A stretch of DNA of 6,530 bases. Origin: an uncultured Spirochaetaceae bacterium (GTDB taxonomy: Bacteria; Spirochaetota; Spirochaetia; Treponematales; Treponemataceae). The position numbers were made by a program, and so were the translations under genes. Location of the stretch: assembly GCA_902796985.1 (NCBI GenBank), contig CADBRC010000026.1, positions 1 through 6,530 of the forward strand, written 5' to 3'. Shown piece by piece: positions 1-5,406 of the stretch (positions are counted from its first letter, which is position 1; each line of letters starts with the position of its first letter). The notes under the pieces are model-generated. The model made no database searches and was not told the origin of the DNA. It saw only the letters and a program-made list of their open reading frames with translations.

Positions 1-1
1 C

Positions 2-223
2 ATACACAGCGACGAAGGGAGTACCTACCTGTCGCTTGACTATAGGTTCATGCTTCACGAGAAGGGTATGGTACAGAGCTGCTCCGCGCGGGGGCAGTGC
101 TGGGACAACGCGCCGATGGAGTCGTTCAACGGGGTGCTCAAGACCGAGTGCCTGTACAACAGGTTCGGGAAGACGGCCATAGAGAACCATCACCCTGTGG
201 AGCTTAAGCCTTTTACCCTGTGA
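2..223 (+). pseudogene. IS3-family transposase (OrfB), 3' fragment, truncated at both ends
   Basis: The reading frame is open from the window edge to a TGA at 221-223 (73 residues). It contains the end of the DDE integrase core of IS3-family OrfB transposases: IHSDEG carries the second catalytic Asp (residue 4 of the fragment) and CWDNAPMESFNG carries the catalytic Glu (residue 40). The spacing is 35 residues, matching the D-35-E signature of the family. The first Asp would lie upstream of the window. After about residue 62 the protein stops resembling OrfB: the last residues (HPVELKPFTL) are encoded by the 23-bp tandem repeats that start at 193, so the usual C-terminal 30 to 40 residues are missing. 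The family call is firm; the gene is almost certainly dead because its 3' end has been replaced. Whether the 5' half is intact cannot be seen. Confidence 0.88.
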
Positions 224-311
224 AGCTTAAGCTTTTTGCCCTGTGAAGCTTAAGCTTTTTGCCCTGTGAAGCTTAAGCTTCTTGCCCTGTGAAGCTTAAG
301 CTTCTTGCCCT
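193..311. repeat. Five tandem 23-bp palindromic repeat units
   Basis: Five exact-length units start at 193, 216, 239, 262 and 285, followed by a 4-base stub (308-311). The consensus begins CCCTGTGAAGCTTAAGCTT and ends in TTTG or CTTG. Units 2 and 3 are identical, units 4 and 5 are identical, and unit 1 has diverged by several bases. The core AAGCTTAAGCTT is a perfect palindrome; in units 4 and 5 it grows to 14 bp (GAAGCTTAAGCTTC). The period is not a multiple of three, so it is not a peptide repeat. There are no spacers between units, so this is not a CRISPR array. The array interrupts the IS3 transposase frame. Its function is unknown; the pairwise identity suggests recent slippage or unequal recombination. 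Confidence 0.93.
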
Positions 312-319
312 AAGATCAA

Positions 320-360
320 TGAGAAAGTGTAGCCAGAAAATTCAAGTTATAGCCAACAAT
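320..360. repeat. Pair of 20-bp-period direct repeats, possible IS terminus
   Basis: Two related blocks contain TAGCCA at 330-335 and at 350-355, exactly 20 bp apart. Each is preceded by AGT and followed by an AT-rich (A)AATT block. Short staggered direct repeats of about 20 bp are typical of the ends of IS21-like elements, where the transposase binds several copies. No IS21 transposase (istA or istB) is in the window, so this would be an orphan tip. The identification rests only on the pattern and the surrounding IS debris; chance similarity is possible. Confidence 0.25.
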
Positions 361-436
361 TAGGACTTTATGGAGCCTAAATCCTTAAATGCTGTTTGCC
401 CTGCCCTAATTATCTCTCGGATTTTTGCCAGGGAAA

Positions 437-458
437 ACCACCAGCTACGGCTGGCGGT
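437..458. other. Hairpin with UACG tetraloop, likely IS200/IS605-type subterminal hairpin
   Basis: A nine-position stem (437-445 against 450-458) pairs at eight positions, with a single A/C mismatch at 440/455, around the loop TACG closed by C-G. This is a C(UACG)G loop, which is exceptionally stable in RNA. Members of the IS200/IS605 group carry short imperfect hairpins near both ends that TnpA recognises in single-stranded DNA. A remnant of such a transposase lies only about 30 bp downstream, so this is probably one of those hairpins brought close by an internal deletion. No U-run follows on either strand, so it is a poor terminator candidate. Confidence 0.45.
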
Positions 459-488
459 CTGAAAAGTTTTACAATTGCTGGAATGTAA

Positions 489-620
489 GAAACGGACAGG
501 TGTTTCGTTTCGACCATCGGCAGAAACGAGGAAGCAATACGGAAGTACATACAGAATCAGGAAGCCGAAGTCGTGACCGAAGCAAACCGCCAATTCCGCT
601 GTCCCCAGCAAATGACTTGA
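489..620 (+). pseudogene. IS200/IS605-family TnpA, C-terminal remnant
   Basis: This frame is bounded by TAA at 486-488 and TGA at 618-620 and has no start codon, so it cannot be a gene by itself. Its 43 residues contain STIGRNEEAIRKYIQNQ followed by an acidic stretch and NRQF. This resembles the end of IS200-like HUH (Y1) transposases, where a G-[YF]-[FY]-V-S-T-[VI]-G block precedes the last helix, typically written IRKYI-x-N-Q. The catalytic HUH motif and the region before the final helix are absent, consistent with an internal deletion that joined it to the hairpin at 437-458. The identification is from remembered family patterns on a short segment, so it is moderate only. Confidence 0.5.
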
Positions 621-690
621 AAGACTCTGTGCCTGGGGTTCCTTTGTTCTATAACGGGCTATCACTTCCCTGTCTCCTTACTCCTGCCGG

Positions 691-1509
691 TTATTCATCC
701 TTCCACCAGAGCTCCTTCCCTTCGAAGAAGTTCTTGATGTTGTGTTTGAGCAGGATGGGGGCGGTCGTCTTGAGCAGATAGCCGGTCGGCCCCTCCTTGA
801 GTATCTCCAGAATGATTTCCTTGTCGTCTTTGGCTGTCAGGAAGATAATCGGGATTTTCTCGGTGGCGGGCTCGCTCCTGAGGATGCGGAGAAAGTCAAG
901 GCCTGACAGGAGGGGCATCTCGTAATCCAGCAGTATAAGGTCGGTGTGGACTTTCTTGAGCAGGGAGAGAGCACTCGTCACGGATGCCGCCGTATAGACG
1001 TTGTACTCATCGGTGAACCAGTTCTCAATCGTCCTCAGGTAGATGTCGTCGTCATCGACGATGAGCAGGGTTTTGCGGCTGCTGTCCTGCACGGTGCTGT
1101 CCGCTATTTTCAAGCTGCCGTCGTAGGAGTACGAGGGGTTGATGATGCTCAGCTCCTTGAGCACGCTCTCCATGTTGATGGGCCGCCTGAACGCGTGGGT
1201 TACCAGCGTCTGCTCGATGCAGGCGTTTGCCTGCCTGAGGTTTTCGTCCGTGCCGATGAGGTAAAGCCGCCGCTCCTTCTTCTTGTCGCCCATCACGATA
1301 TCAAGCGAACCGAGGAACTTTTCGCTGTCGCTTGAGAATCCGTCCAGATAGATGATGAAGATGCCGTGCTTCGAGCTGATGAAGCTGTAGGCGTTTACAC
1401 TCATCGGGTATACGTCTACGTCGTACCCTGACTCCCTCAGCTCCGTGACCATGCTCCGCACCAGAAAGTGGTTCATCTCTTCACAAATAAACGCTATCTT
1501 GGTTTTCAT
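691..1509 (-). CDS. Double-receiver response regulator without output domain
   Basis: A 272-residue cytoplasmic protein with two CheY-like modules. The C-terminal receiver (about residues 146-268) has every phosphotransfer residue: acidic pocket IVDDDD (D152-D155), phosphoacceptor D195 in LILLDYEMP, switch T225 in FLTAKDD, and K247 in LLKTTAP, which lacks the usual proline right after lysine. The N-terminal 120 residues look like a degenerate receiver: IAFICEEMNHF replaces the acidic start, IIYLDGF holds a possible acceptor D56, and AFRRPIN has Arg109 where the conserved Lys would be. No DNA-binding, GGDEF, HD or other output domain follows. The start is an ATG that overlaps the kinase stop (ATGA, 1506-1509). 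A GGGGAGG Shine-Dalgarno (1520-1526) sits 10 nt upstream inside the kinase gene, so translation is probably coupled. Its likely partner is the adjacent hybrid kinase. It may act as a phosphate sink, a protein-interaction switch or a relay intermediate; the target is unknown. Confidence 0.9.
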   Translation of the reverse strand: MKTKIAFICEEMNHFLVRSMVTELRESGYDVDVYPMSVNAYSFISSKHGIFIIYLDGFSSDSEKFLGSLDIVMGDKKKERRLYLIGTDENLRQANACIEQTLVTHAFRRPINMESVLKELSIINPSYSYDGSLKIADSTVQDSSRKTLLIVDDDDIYLRTIENWFTDEYNVYTAASVTSALSLLKKVHTDLILLDYEMPLLSGLDFLRILRSEPATEKIPIIFLTAKDDKEIILEILKEGPTGYLLKTTAPILLKHNIKNFFEGKELWWKDE

Positions 1510-3992
1510 TCTGGAATATCCTCCCCTGTGTCCTTTAACTCCGCTATGTCTCTCGTCAGGCCGGTGAAAAACGCCGCGTCACCGTTGCGTACGGCCTGAC
1601 CCGCCTGGGTCACGAGCTCCTGCAGTTTTGCTGGAAGCCTGTATGCTTCCAGCATGCCCAGTATGTGTCCTGCCGTCCTGAGGTCGCCGGATGCTGCGCA
1701 TTCTTCCAGTGCGCCGGCGGCTTCCCTGAGCTTGCCGGCGGGCAGGGGCTGGTCCTGTCCTGCGGCATCCCCGCCTGCGGATTCTGCAAGGCAGCTGCCC
1801 AGGCGTTTACCGCAGAGGACGGCTTCTCCGGCGAAATCCGGGGCAAGCAGACGGAGCCCCTCCTCGTATTCCGAGTCTGCATATTCTTCCAGCTGTGCTG
1901 CCGTCTGCGAAAGGGCCGTGAAGCCCAGGAGCCTGAGTTCTGTCTTGAGCGTGTGGGCGGTCAGGCCGCAGAGTTTCAGGTCCCGGTCTGCCATCGCCCG
2001 CATCAGTGTGCCAGCATTCTTCTCTGCACTGCTGCAGAAAGCCCGGGCGGCTTTTTGCAGCGGTTCTACGCTCCTGCAGTATTTCAGGGCGGCCTCCCTG
2101 TCTACCCCTTCGATCTCTCCGAATCTTCTCAGAAAATCATCGTCTCCATCGCTTCTGCCGGAGGGGGCGTCTTCCAGCCGGCCCGCCGAAAGGGTGACCA
2201 GATGTTTGGGCAGGTGATATATCAGCAGCTTTTCCAGCTCCTGCGGATCCACGGGCTTGGACAGGTAGTCGTTGAATCCCTCCCGTATGTAATGCTGCCG
2301 TGAGTCCTTTGCAGCGTTCGCCGTCAGCGCGATGTACCTGGCCCCGTCCGCGCCGGGAATGGAGCCGTCTTCCCGGGGGATACCCTCCTGCCATATCGTG
2401 TGCAGGGTCTCTATGCCGTCCATGCCGGGCATGCGGTGGTCTATGAAGATAACGTCGTAGTGGCGGGCGGCGACCATATCGACTGCTTCCCTGCCGCTGG
2501 TCGCCGTGTCTATCTGCAGCTGCGTGCATTTGAGCAGGGACTTTATCACGTCCAGGTTTACCTGCAGGTCGTCGACGATGAGAATCCGCGCATCGGGAGC
2601 AGTGAATGTTCCGTATCGGGCGGCCTTGGCCTCCCTGCCGCTGAGGGATGTTGCCGTGTAGTTGCCGATGGGAACGTTCACGGAGACGGGCTGCCATATT
2701 GAGAAGGAGAATTCCGACCCCCTGCCGTATTCGCTCCGTACCTGCAGGCTGCTGCCCATCTTGTTCAGTATGCCTCGGACTATTGCAAGCCCCAGCCCGG
2801 TACCCTCGACGCTCCGGTTTTTCAGTTCGTCCAGCCGTTCGAACGGATACGAGAGCTTTTCTATGTCTCCTTCCTTTATTCCGATGCCCGTGTCCGCTAC
2901 CGTGAACAGGAGAAATATGCTCTGATCGTCGTCCTCCTCTGCCTGCTGCCATCCGACGGAGAGGGTGACGCTTCCCGAGTCGGTGTACTTGACCGCATTG
3001 GACAGCAGGTTCACGAGGCACTGCTTTATCCTGATGTCGTCTCCCATCAGGTTGTTGGGGATGTCTTCCTGCACATCCACATGGAACTCCAGCCCCTTTT
3101 CCCTGGCGCGGGGTATAATCATGTTGAGCACGTCGTCCAGCATGCCGTCCAGATTGTATTCGATGGGAAGCAGGGAGAACTCTCCGGAGTTCAGTTTGGA
3201 GAAATCCAGAATGTCGTTTATCAGCGAAGAGAGCGTCCGGCACGCCTGCTTTATGCCGCGTGAGTACCCTAGGGCGGTCTGGTCGGAGGATTCCCGCAGG
3301 ATCATCTCGTTCAGGTTCATCACCGCGTTGAGCGGAGTGCGCACTTCGTGGCTTATCAGCGCGAGGAATTCTGTCTTTGCTTTGCTTGCTGCTTCCGCCG
3401 CCATTATCTCAACGTCTTTCTCCCTGACTTTCATCTCGGTGTAGTTCAGGAAGTAGGTTTTGGAGACCCTTCCGATTACGATGCCTACCACGCTCAGTAC
3501 GGTGGCGTTGATGATGTCGGTGACGGCGACGGGGAAGGTCTTCGCCAGCAGGGACAGGGCGGAACACTCCAGCACGGAGAAAACCGTCCACAGTGACAGG
3601 CGGAGGGGCCTGTCGGTGATGATGATGGGCTGTACCATCAGGAATCCGAGTATCAGCGTGTAGGGGGCTTCGATGCCCCGGTAATGAGCTATGACCCTGT
3701 CCAGAAAGAAAAAGAATACCTGGCAGCTGAATATGTCTGCGTAGAGGAGGAAGGTGGAATGCCGGTGAGAAAATGGGCTTTTCCAGAGGCTGAGCAGGAA
3801 GTAGACTGCGAAGATGCCCGTCGAGGTAAAGAAAAGGGTTCGGAAATCCCCCGTGGAAAGGTAGGTTCCCGGCACGAAGGTCACTGCACCAAGCACCAGC
3901 CCGGTCAGCGTCGAGGTAAGGGACAGGGCCCTGAACACCCTGAAGTTCAGCCCCTCAACCTCCGCATTATGCCAATACTCCGTATGCCCCAT
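1506..3992 (-). CDS. Membrane hybrid histidine kinase (6TM-HisKA-HATPase-REC-HPt)
   Basis: An 828-residue multi-step phosphorelay sensor. About six hydrophobic helices lie at residues 22-45, 50-70, 79-104, 111-126, 131-153 and 158-176, with almost no extracytoplasmic domain, so the input is probably sensed in or at the membrane. A short charged helix (about 185-208) leads into HisKA with phospho-acceptor H215 (SHEVRTPLNAV). The ATPase has the N box N332 (LLSNAVKYT), G1 DTGIG (D367) and G2 GTGLG (397-401). A receiver at about 468-595 has DD474-475, acceptor D518, T557 and K579-P580. A C-terminal HPt module has H680 and K683 in TAHTLKTELRLLG, followed by an Ala/Glu-rich helical tail to residue 828. 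All catalytic residues are present, so it should be active. It is the first gene of an operon with the double-receiver protein. The ATG at 3992 has AGGGG about 6 nt upstream. The ligand cannot be inferred. Confidence 0.95.
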   Translation of the reverse strand: MGHTEYWHNAEVEGLNFRVFRALSLTSTLTGLVLGAVTFVPGTYLSTGDFRTLFFTSTGIFAVYFLLSLWKSPFSHRHSTFLLYADIFSCQVFFFFLDRVIAHYRGIEAPYTLILGFLMVQPIIITDRPLRLSLWTVFSVLECSALSLLAKTFPVAVTDIINATVLSVVGIVIGRVSKTYFLNYTEMKVREKDVEIMAAEAASKAKTEFLALISHEVRTPLNAVMNLNEMILRESSDQTALGYSRGIKQACRTLSSLINDILDFSKLNSGEFSLLPIEYNLDGMLDDVLNMIIPRAREKGLEFHVDVQEDIPNNLMGDDIRIKQCLVNLLSNAVKYTDSGSVTLSVGWQQAEEDDDQSIFLLFTVADTGIGIKEGDIEKLSYPFERLDELKNRSVEGTGLGLAIVRGILNKMGSSLQVRSEYGRGSEFSFSIWQPVSVNVPIGNYTATSLSGREAKAARYGTFTAPDARILIVDDLQVNLDVIKSLLKCTQLQIDTATSGREAVDMVAARHYDVIFIDHRMPGMDGIETLHTIWQEGIPREDGSIPGADGARYIALTANAAKDSRQHYIREGFNDYLSKPVDPQELEKLLIYHLPKHLVTLSAGRLEDAPSGRSDGDDDFLRRFGEIEGVDREAALKYCRSVEPLQKAARAFCSSAEKNAGTLMRAMADRDLKLCGLTAHTLKTELRLLGFTALSQTAAQLEEYADSEYEEGLRLLAPDFAGEAVLCGKRLGSCLAESAGGDAAGQDQPLPAGKLREAAGALEECAASGDLRTAGHILGMLEAYRLPAKLQELVTQAGQAVRNGDAAFFTGLTRDIAELKDTGEDIPE

Positions 3993-4005
3993 TTACGCCC
4001 CTGTA

Positions 4006-4041
4006 CCTGCGGATTCTAGCACAAAGAGGCCTGATTCGCAA
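4006..4041 (-). promoter_or_regulatory. Promoter of the kinase/regulator operon
   Basis: On the minus strand there is a -35 TTGCGA (4036-4041), a 17-bp spacer, and TGC directly before a -10 TAGAAT (4013-4018, five of six consensus bases). This is an extended -10 sigma-70-type promoter. Transcription would start near 4006 and leave a leader of about 14 nt containing the weak AGGGG ribosome-binding site of the kinase gene. It lies back to back with the reductase promoter in the same 110-bp gap. Confidence 0.65.
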
Positions 4042-4066
4042 TAGCGGGCACGGGCAGCGTTCCCCA

Positions 4067-4094
4067 TTGCAAAATCCCGGCAATCTGCTACACT
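4067..4094 (+). promoter_or_regulatory. Promoter of the reductase gene, leaderless or nearly so
   Basis: A -35 TTGCAA (4067-4072) and an extended -10 TGC-TACACT (hexamer 4089-4094) are separated by 16 bp. The expected transcription start, about seven bases after the hexamer, falls at 4100-4103, on or next to the ATG at 4103. No Shine-Dalgarno precedes that ATG. A TTG at 4067 is in frame with the gene but sits inside the -35 element, so the longer reading frame from there is unlikely to be used. Confidence 0.55.
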
Positions 4095-4102
4095 GTATCT
4101 GT

Positions 4103-4816
4103 ATGGAACGACGTGTTTTTGAGGGGAAGAAGGCCCTTGTCATTGGCGGCACAAACGGGCTGGGAAGGGAGTGCGCCTCCCTCCTGCTCAAGTCCGGGGC
4201 GGGTATAATCATCACCGGACGATCCCTGCCGGGGAAGGACGGGAAGGACAGTCCGGGCAACGTGCAGCCGGGCTTTATCCGCTGTGATTTTGAGAATGAG
4301 GGGATACAGGCCCTGGAGAAGGGCAGCCTGGGCAAGGCGGTCAGGGAGGCGGATATCCTTGTCGTCGCATACGGCCCCTTTATACGGAAAAAACTTGAGG
4401 ACACCGGATCTGCGGACTGGGCCCGGCTCGCGATGTTCGACTACGCCCTGCCCGGTCTGGCCGTAAGCCTTGCCCTGCCCGGGATGATTCAGAGGGGCGG
4501 CGGCTCCATCCTTCTCTTTGGCGGCACGCGGAGCGAGAGCATTCTGCCCCGTTCGCTGACTGCCGCCTACCATGGGGCTAAGACCGGCCTCTCCGTCATC
4601 GTCCGCTCGGTCGCCAAGAACTACTCGTCCAAGGGCATCCGCTGCAACGCCGTCCTGCCCGGCTCGGTCAGTACTGCTCCGCCCCAGAATGCCCCCTCGG
4701 GCGCGGAGGGCTTCGTCGTCAGTCCCCGGGACGTGGCCCAGGCCGCCGTCTCCCTGCTCGCCAACCCCGCGATGAACGGTGTCCTGCTCAACGTTGACCG
4801 CGGCTGGCAGCCGTAA
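4103..4816 (+). CDS. Short-chain dehydrogenase/reductase (SDR), atypical active site
   Basis: A 237-residue protein, normal length for classical SDRs, with a Rossmann fold that binds NAD(P)H and reduces or oxidises a carbonyl or alcohol. The dinucleotide loop is IGGTNGLG (residues 14-21), with Ile replacing the usual leading Thr. Arg40 after beta-2 (TGR) favours NADPH. The NNAG-like strand end reads VVAYGPF (88-93), without the Asn pair. Tyr156 and Lys160 form the YxxxK pair in AAYHGAK. The catalytic Ser normally about 13 residues before Tyr is not evident: that region reads FGGTRSES, leaving T142 or S144 as substitutes. The end reads GVLLNVDRGWQP, as in FabG-like enzymes. The substrate is unknown; FabG-like 3-oxoacyl-ACP reduction or a sugar/alcohol substrate are possibilities only. 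It is transcribed divergently from the sensor kinase. The ATG at 4103 is chosen because the fold starts at once (FEGKKALVIGG) and the promoter lies immediately upstream. Confidence 0.88.
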   Translation: MERRVFEGKKALVIGGTNGLGRECASLLLKSGAGIIITGRSLPGKDGKDSPGNVQPGFIRCDFENEGIQALEKGSLGKAVREADILVVAYGPFIRKKLEDTGSADWARLAMFDYALPGLAVSLALPGMIQRGGGSILLFGGTRSESILPRSLTAAYHGAKTGLSVIVRSVAKNYSSKGIRCNAVLPGSVSTAPPQNAPSGAEGFVVSPRDVAQAAVSLLANPAMNGVLLNVDRGWQP

Positions 4817-4824
4817 GCTGACAG

Positions 4825-4857
4825 CCGTCCCTGTGGTTGTGCAGCCGTAGGGGACGG
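4825..4857 (+). terminator. Hairpin after the reductase gene, weak terminator candidate
   Basis: CCGTCCC (4825-4831) pairs perfectly with GGGACGG (4851-4857), plus one wobble pair, across an approximately 18-nt loop, beginning nine bases after the reductase stop. There is no U-run, so it does not look like a standard intrinsic terminator. CAGCCGT also occurs three times (4808-4814, 4822-4828, 4842-4848) and CGGCTG once (4801-4806), allowing alternative pairings. It could be a 3' stabilising or Rho-associated structure. Confidence 0.25.
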
Positions 4858-4994
4858 GAACGTATAGCGTTGACGCGGCCAATAGGCCTGCTGGCGGTTC
4901 CCGCAGGGTTTCCGTCTTCGCCCGCCAGTGCTTGCATCTGGGAACGGGAACGTATTCCCGCAGAGTGTCCCCATTCGCGGGCTAGTGCTTGCAT
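4851..4994. repeat. Imperfect direct repeat, 40 bp with 57-bp spacing
   Basis: Segments 4898-4937 and 4955-4994 match at 32 of 40 positions; they start TTCCCGCAG and end AGTGCTTGCAT. In addition ACGGGAACGTAT occurs at 4854-4865 and again at 4944-4955. Around the second copy CGGGAA-CGTA-TTCCCG (4945-4960) forms a perfect 6-bp hairpin. The unit could be an old tandem duplication or part of a dispersed noncoding repeat; searching the rest of the genome would tell. Confidence 0.7.
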
Positions 4995-5055
4995 TCGTAG
5001 CATACGCATTCTTGGAACTAATGCGGACTGGCACACAATTCTAATGAGCGCAAGC

Positions 5056-5100
5056 AAATGCCCGCTCTGGGGGCCCCGCCTTGACGCTACGCTGGCATTT
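5056..5100. repeat. Inverted repeat with 25-nt loop
   Basis: AAATGCCCGC (5056-5065) and GCTGGCATTT (5091-5100) are complementary at nine of ten positions. AAGCAAATG, overlapping the left arm (5053-5061), recurs at 5141-5149. The loop contains the self-complementary GGGGCCCC. There is no U-run and no flanking gene that suggests a function. Confidence 0.35.
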
Positions 5101-5176
5101 CTCTGCTCCATACGTTCCCTCCAATGCGGCAAATTTAAGGAAGCAAATGTCCGGGCGGAGAATTTTACATGGTGCA

Positions 5177-5234
5177 AAACGTCCGTGTAACACCCCCAAA
5201 AACGTCCGTAACACACCCCCTGATACGGACGTTT
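5177..5234. repeat. Three copies of AAACGTCCGT, two direct and one inverted
   Basis: AAACGTCCGT occurs at 5177-5186 and 5200-5209, each followed after a few bases by CACCCCC, and as its complement at 5225-5234. The second and third copies form a perfect 11-bp inverted repeat (5200-5210 with 5224-5234) with a 13-nt loop. The first copy could pair with the third instead, so two exclusive hairpins exist. Read on the minus strand the hairpin ends in TTTTT and could terminate transcription coming from the lipoprotein side. It lies about 110 bp upstream of the lipoprotein promoter, so an operator role is also possible. Confidence 0.75.
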
Positions 5235-5340
5235 AGGGCACTCCTAAATGAGCAGGAATGCCAAAATACTACCCGGAAAAGGGTATGTCCAGACCTCCGA
5301 AGGGGGCTCCCGGTGCGACAGTCAGAACGAAAAGAAGCCC

Positions 5341-5369
5341 TTCCACAAGTTCGGAGACCGTGGTATACT
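5341..5369 (+). promoter_or_regulatory. Extended -10 promoter of the lipoprotein gene
   Basis: TGG-TATACT (TG at 5361, hexamer 5364-5369) is a near-consensus extended -10 element. The -35 region 17 bp upstream (TTCCAC, 5341-5346) is weak, which is common when the TGn extension is present. The predicted start near 5376 gives a leader of about 30 nt that includes the AAGGAG site. The block resembles the reductase promoter: both read TGnTA(C/T)ACTGT. Confidence 0.6.
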
Positions 5370-5392
5370 GTCCTCAGAGGCGTTTTTGCGCC

Positions 5393-5398
5393 AAGGAG
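5393..5398 (+). promoter_or_regulatory. Ribosome-binding site AAGGAG that fixes the lipoprotein start
   Basis: AAGGAG lies 8 nt before the ATG at 5407. It selects that ATG over earlier in-frame starts, which would be upstream of the promoter, and gives a clean lipoprotein signal peptide. The ATG at 5643 that opens the out-of-frame body lacks a comparable site. Confidence 0.8.
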
Positions 5399-5406
5399 TG
5401 CCCCGT

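Larger units (their letters stand above)
224..690. other. Gene-free mobile-element debris between the IS3 fragment and the regulator gene
   Basis: No intact gene is visible here. The stretch holds the rest of the 23-bp repeats, a possible IS tip (about 320-360), a UACG-loop hairpin (437-458) and a decayed IS200/IS605 transposase end (489-620). Plus- and minus-strand reading frames of about 100 codons exist across 360-781, but their translations have no recognisable family and overlap the remnants, so they are treated as chance. In 621-690, directly downstream of the response-regulator stop codon on the minus strand, I see no feature and no clear intrinsic terminator. Confidence 0.6.
4817..5406. 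other. 590-bp intergenic region rich in small repeats, no convincing gene
   Basis: Between the reductase stop and the lipoprotein start I find no recognisable protein. The stretch carries a hairpin (4825-4857), a 57-bp-spaced direct repeat (within 4851-4994), a long-loop inverted repeat (5056-5100), three AAACGTCCGT elements (5177-5234), and the lipoprotein promoter and ribosome-binding site (5341-5398). Reading frames cross it on both strands. The minus-strand one (4788-5111 from an ATG with GGAGGG upstream) would give 107 Arg/Ala/Ser/Met-rich residues with a 19-residue internal repeat, but it overlaps the reductase end and shows no known fold. Confidence 0.6.

Noticed and set aside
193..311. 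CRISPR array
   Set aside because: The 23-bp units are directly tandem with no unique spacers, and no cas gene is nearby.
603..638. CCCCAG/CTGGGG inverted repeat as terminator of the kinase/regulator operon
   Set aside because: Only a 6-bp stem with a 24-nt loop and no U-run on either strand; too weak to call.
425..781. A 118-codon plus-strand reading frame
   Set aside because: It runs through the IS200/IS605 remnant in a different frame and into the antisense of the response regulator; no ribosome-binding site or family similarity is visible.
2137..3243. A 368-codon minus-strand reading frame inside the kinase gene
   Set aside because: It overlaps the kinase in another frame; its translation is Arg/His/Gly-rich with no recognisable motif, while the kinase frame holds all catalytic residues. 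It is a shadow of high-GC coding DNA.
4067..4102. TTG start extending the reductase by 12 residues
   Set aside because: The TTG lies inside the -35 element, the extra residues do not belong to the SDR fold, and no ribosome-binding site precedes it.
4088..4882. A 264-codon antisense reading frame over the reductase gene
   Set aside because: It is complementary to a clear SDR gene, has no family motif, and looks like a GC-rich mirror frame.
5270..5285. TACCC/GGGTA short hairpin upstream of the lipoprotein promoter
   Set aside because: A 5-bp stem with a 6-nt loop is expected by chance and has no supporting context.
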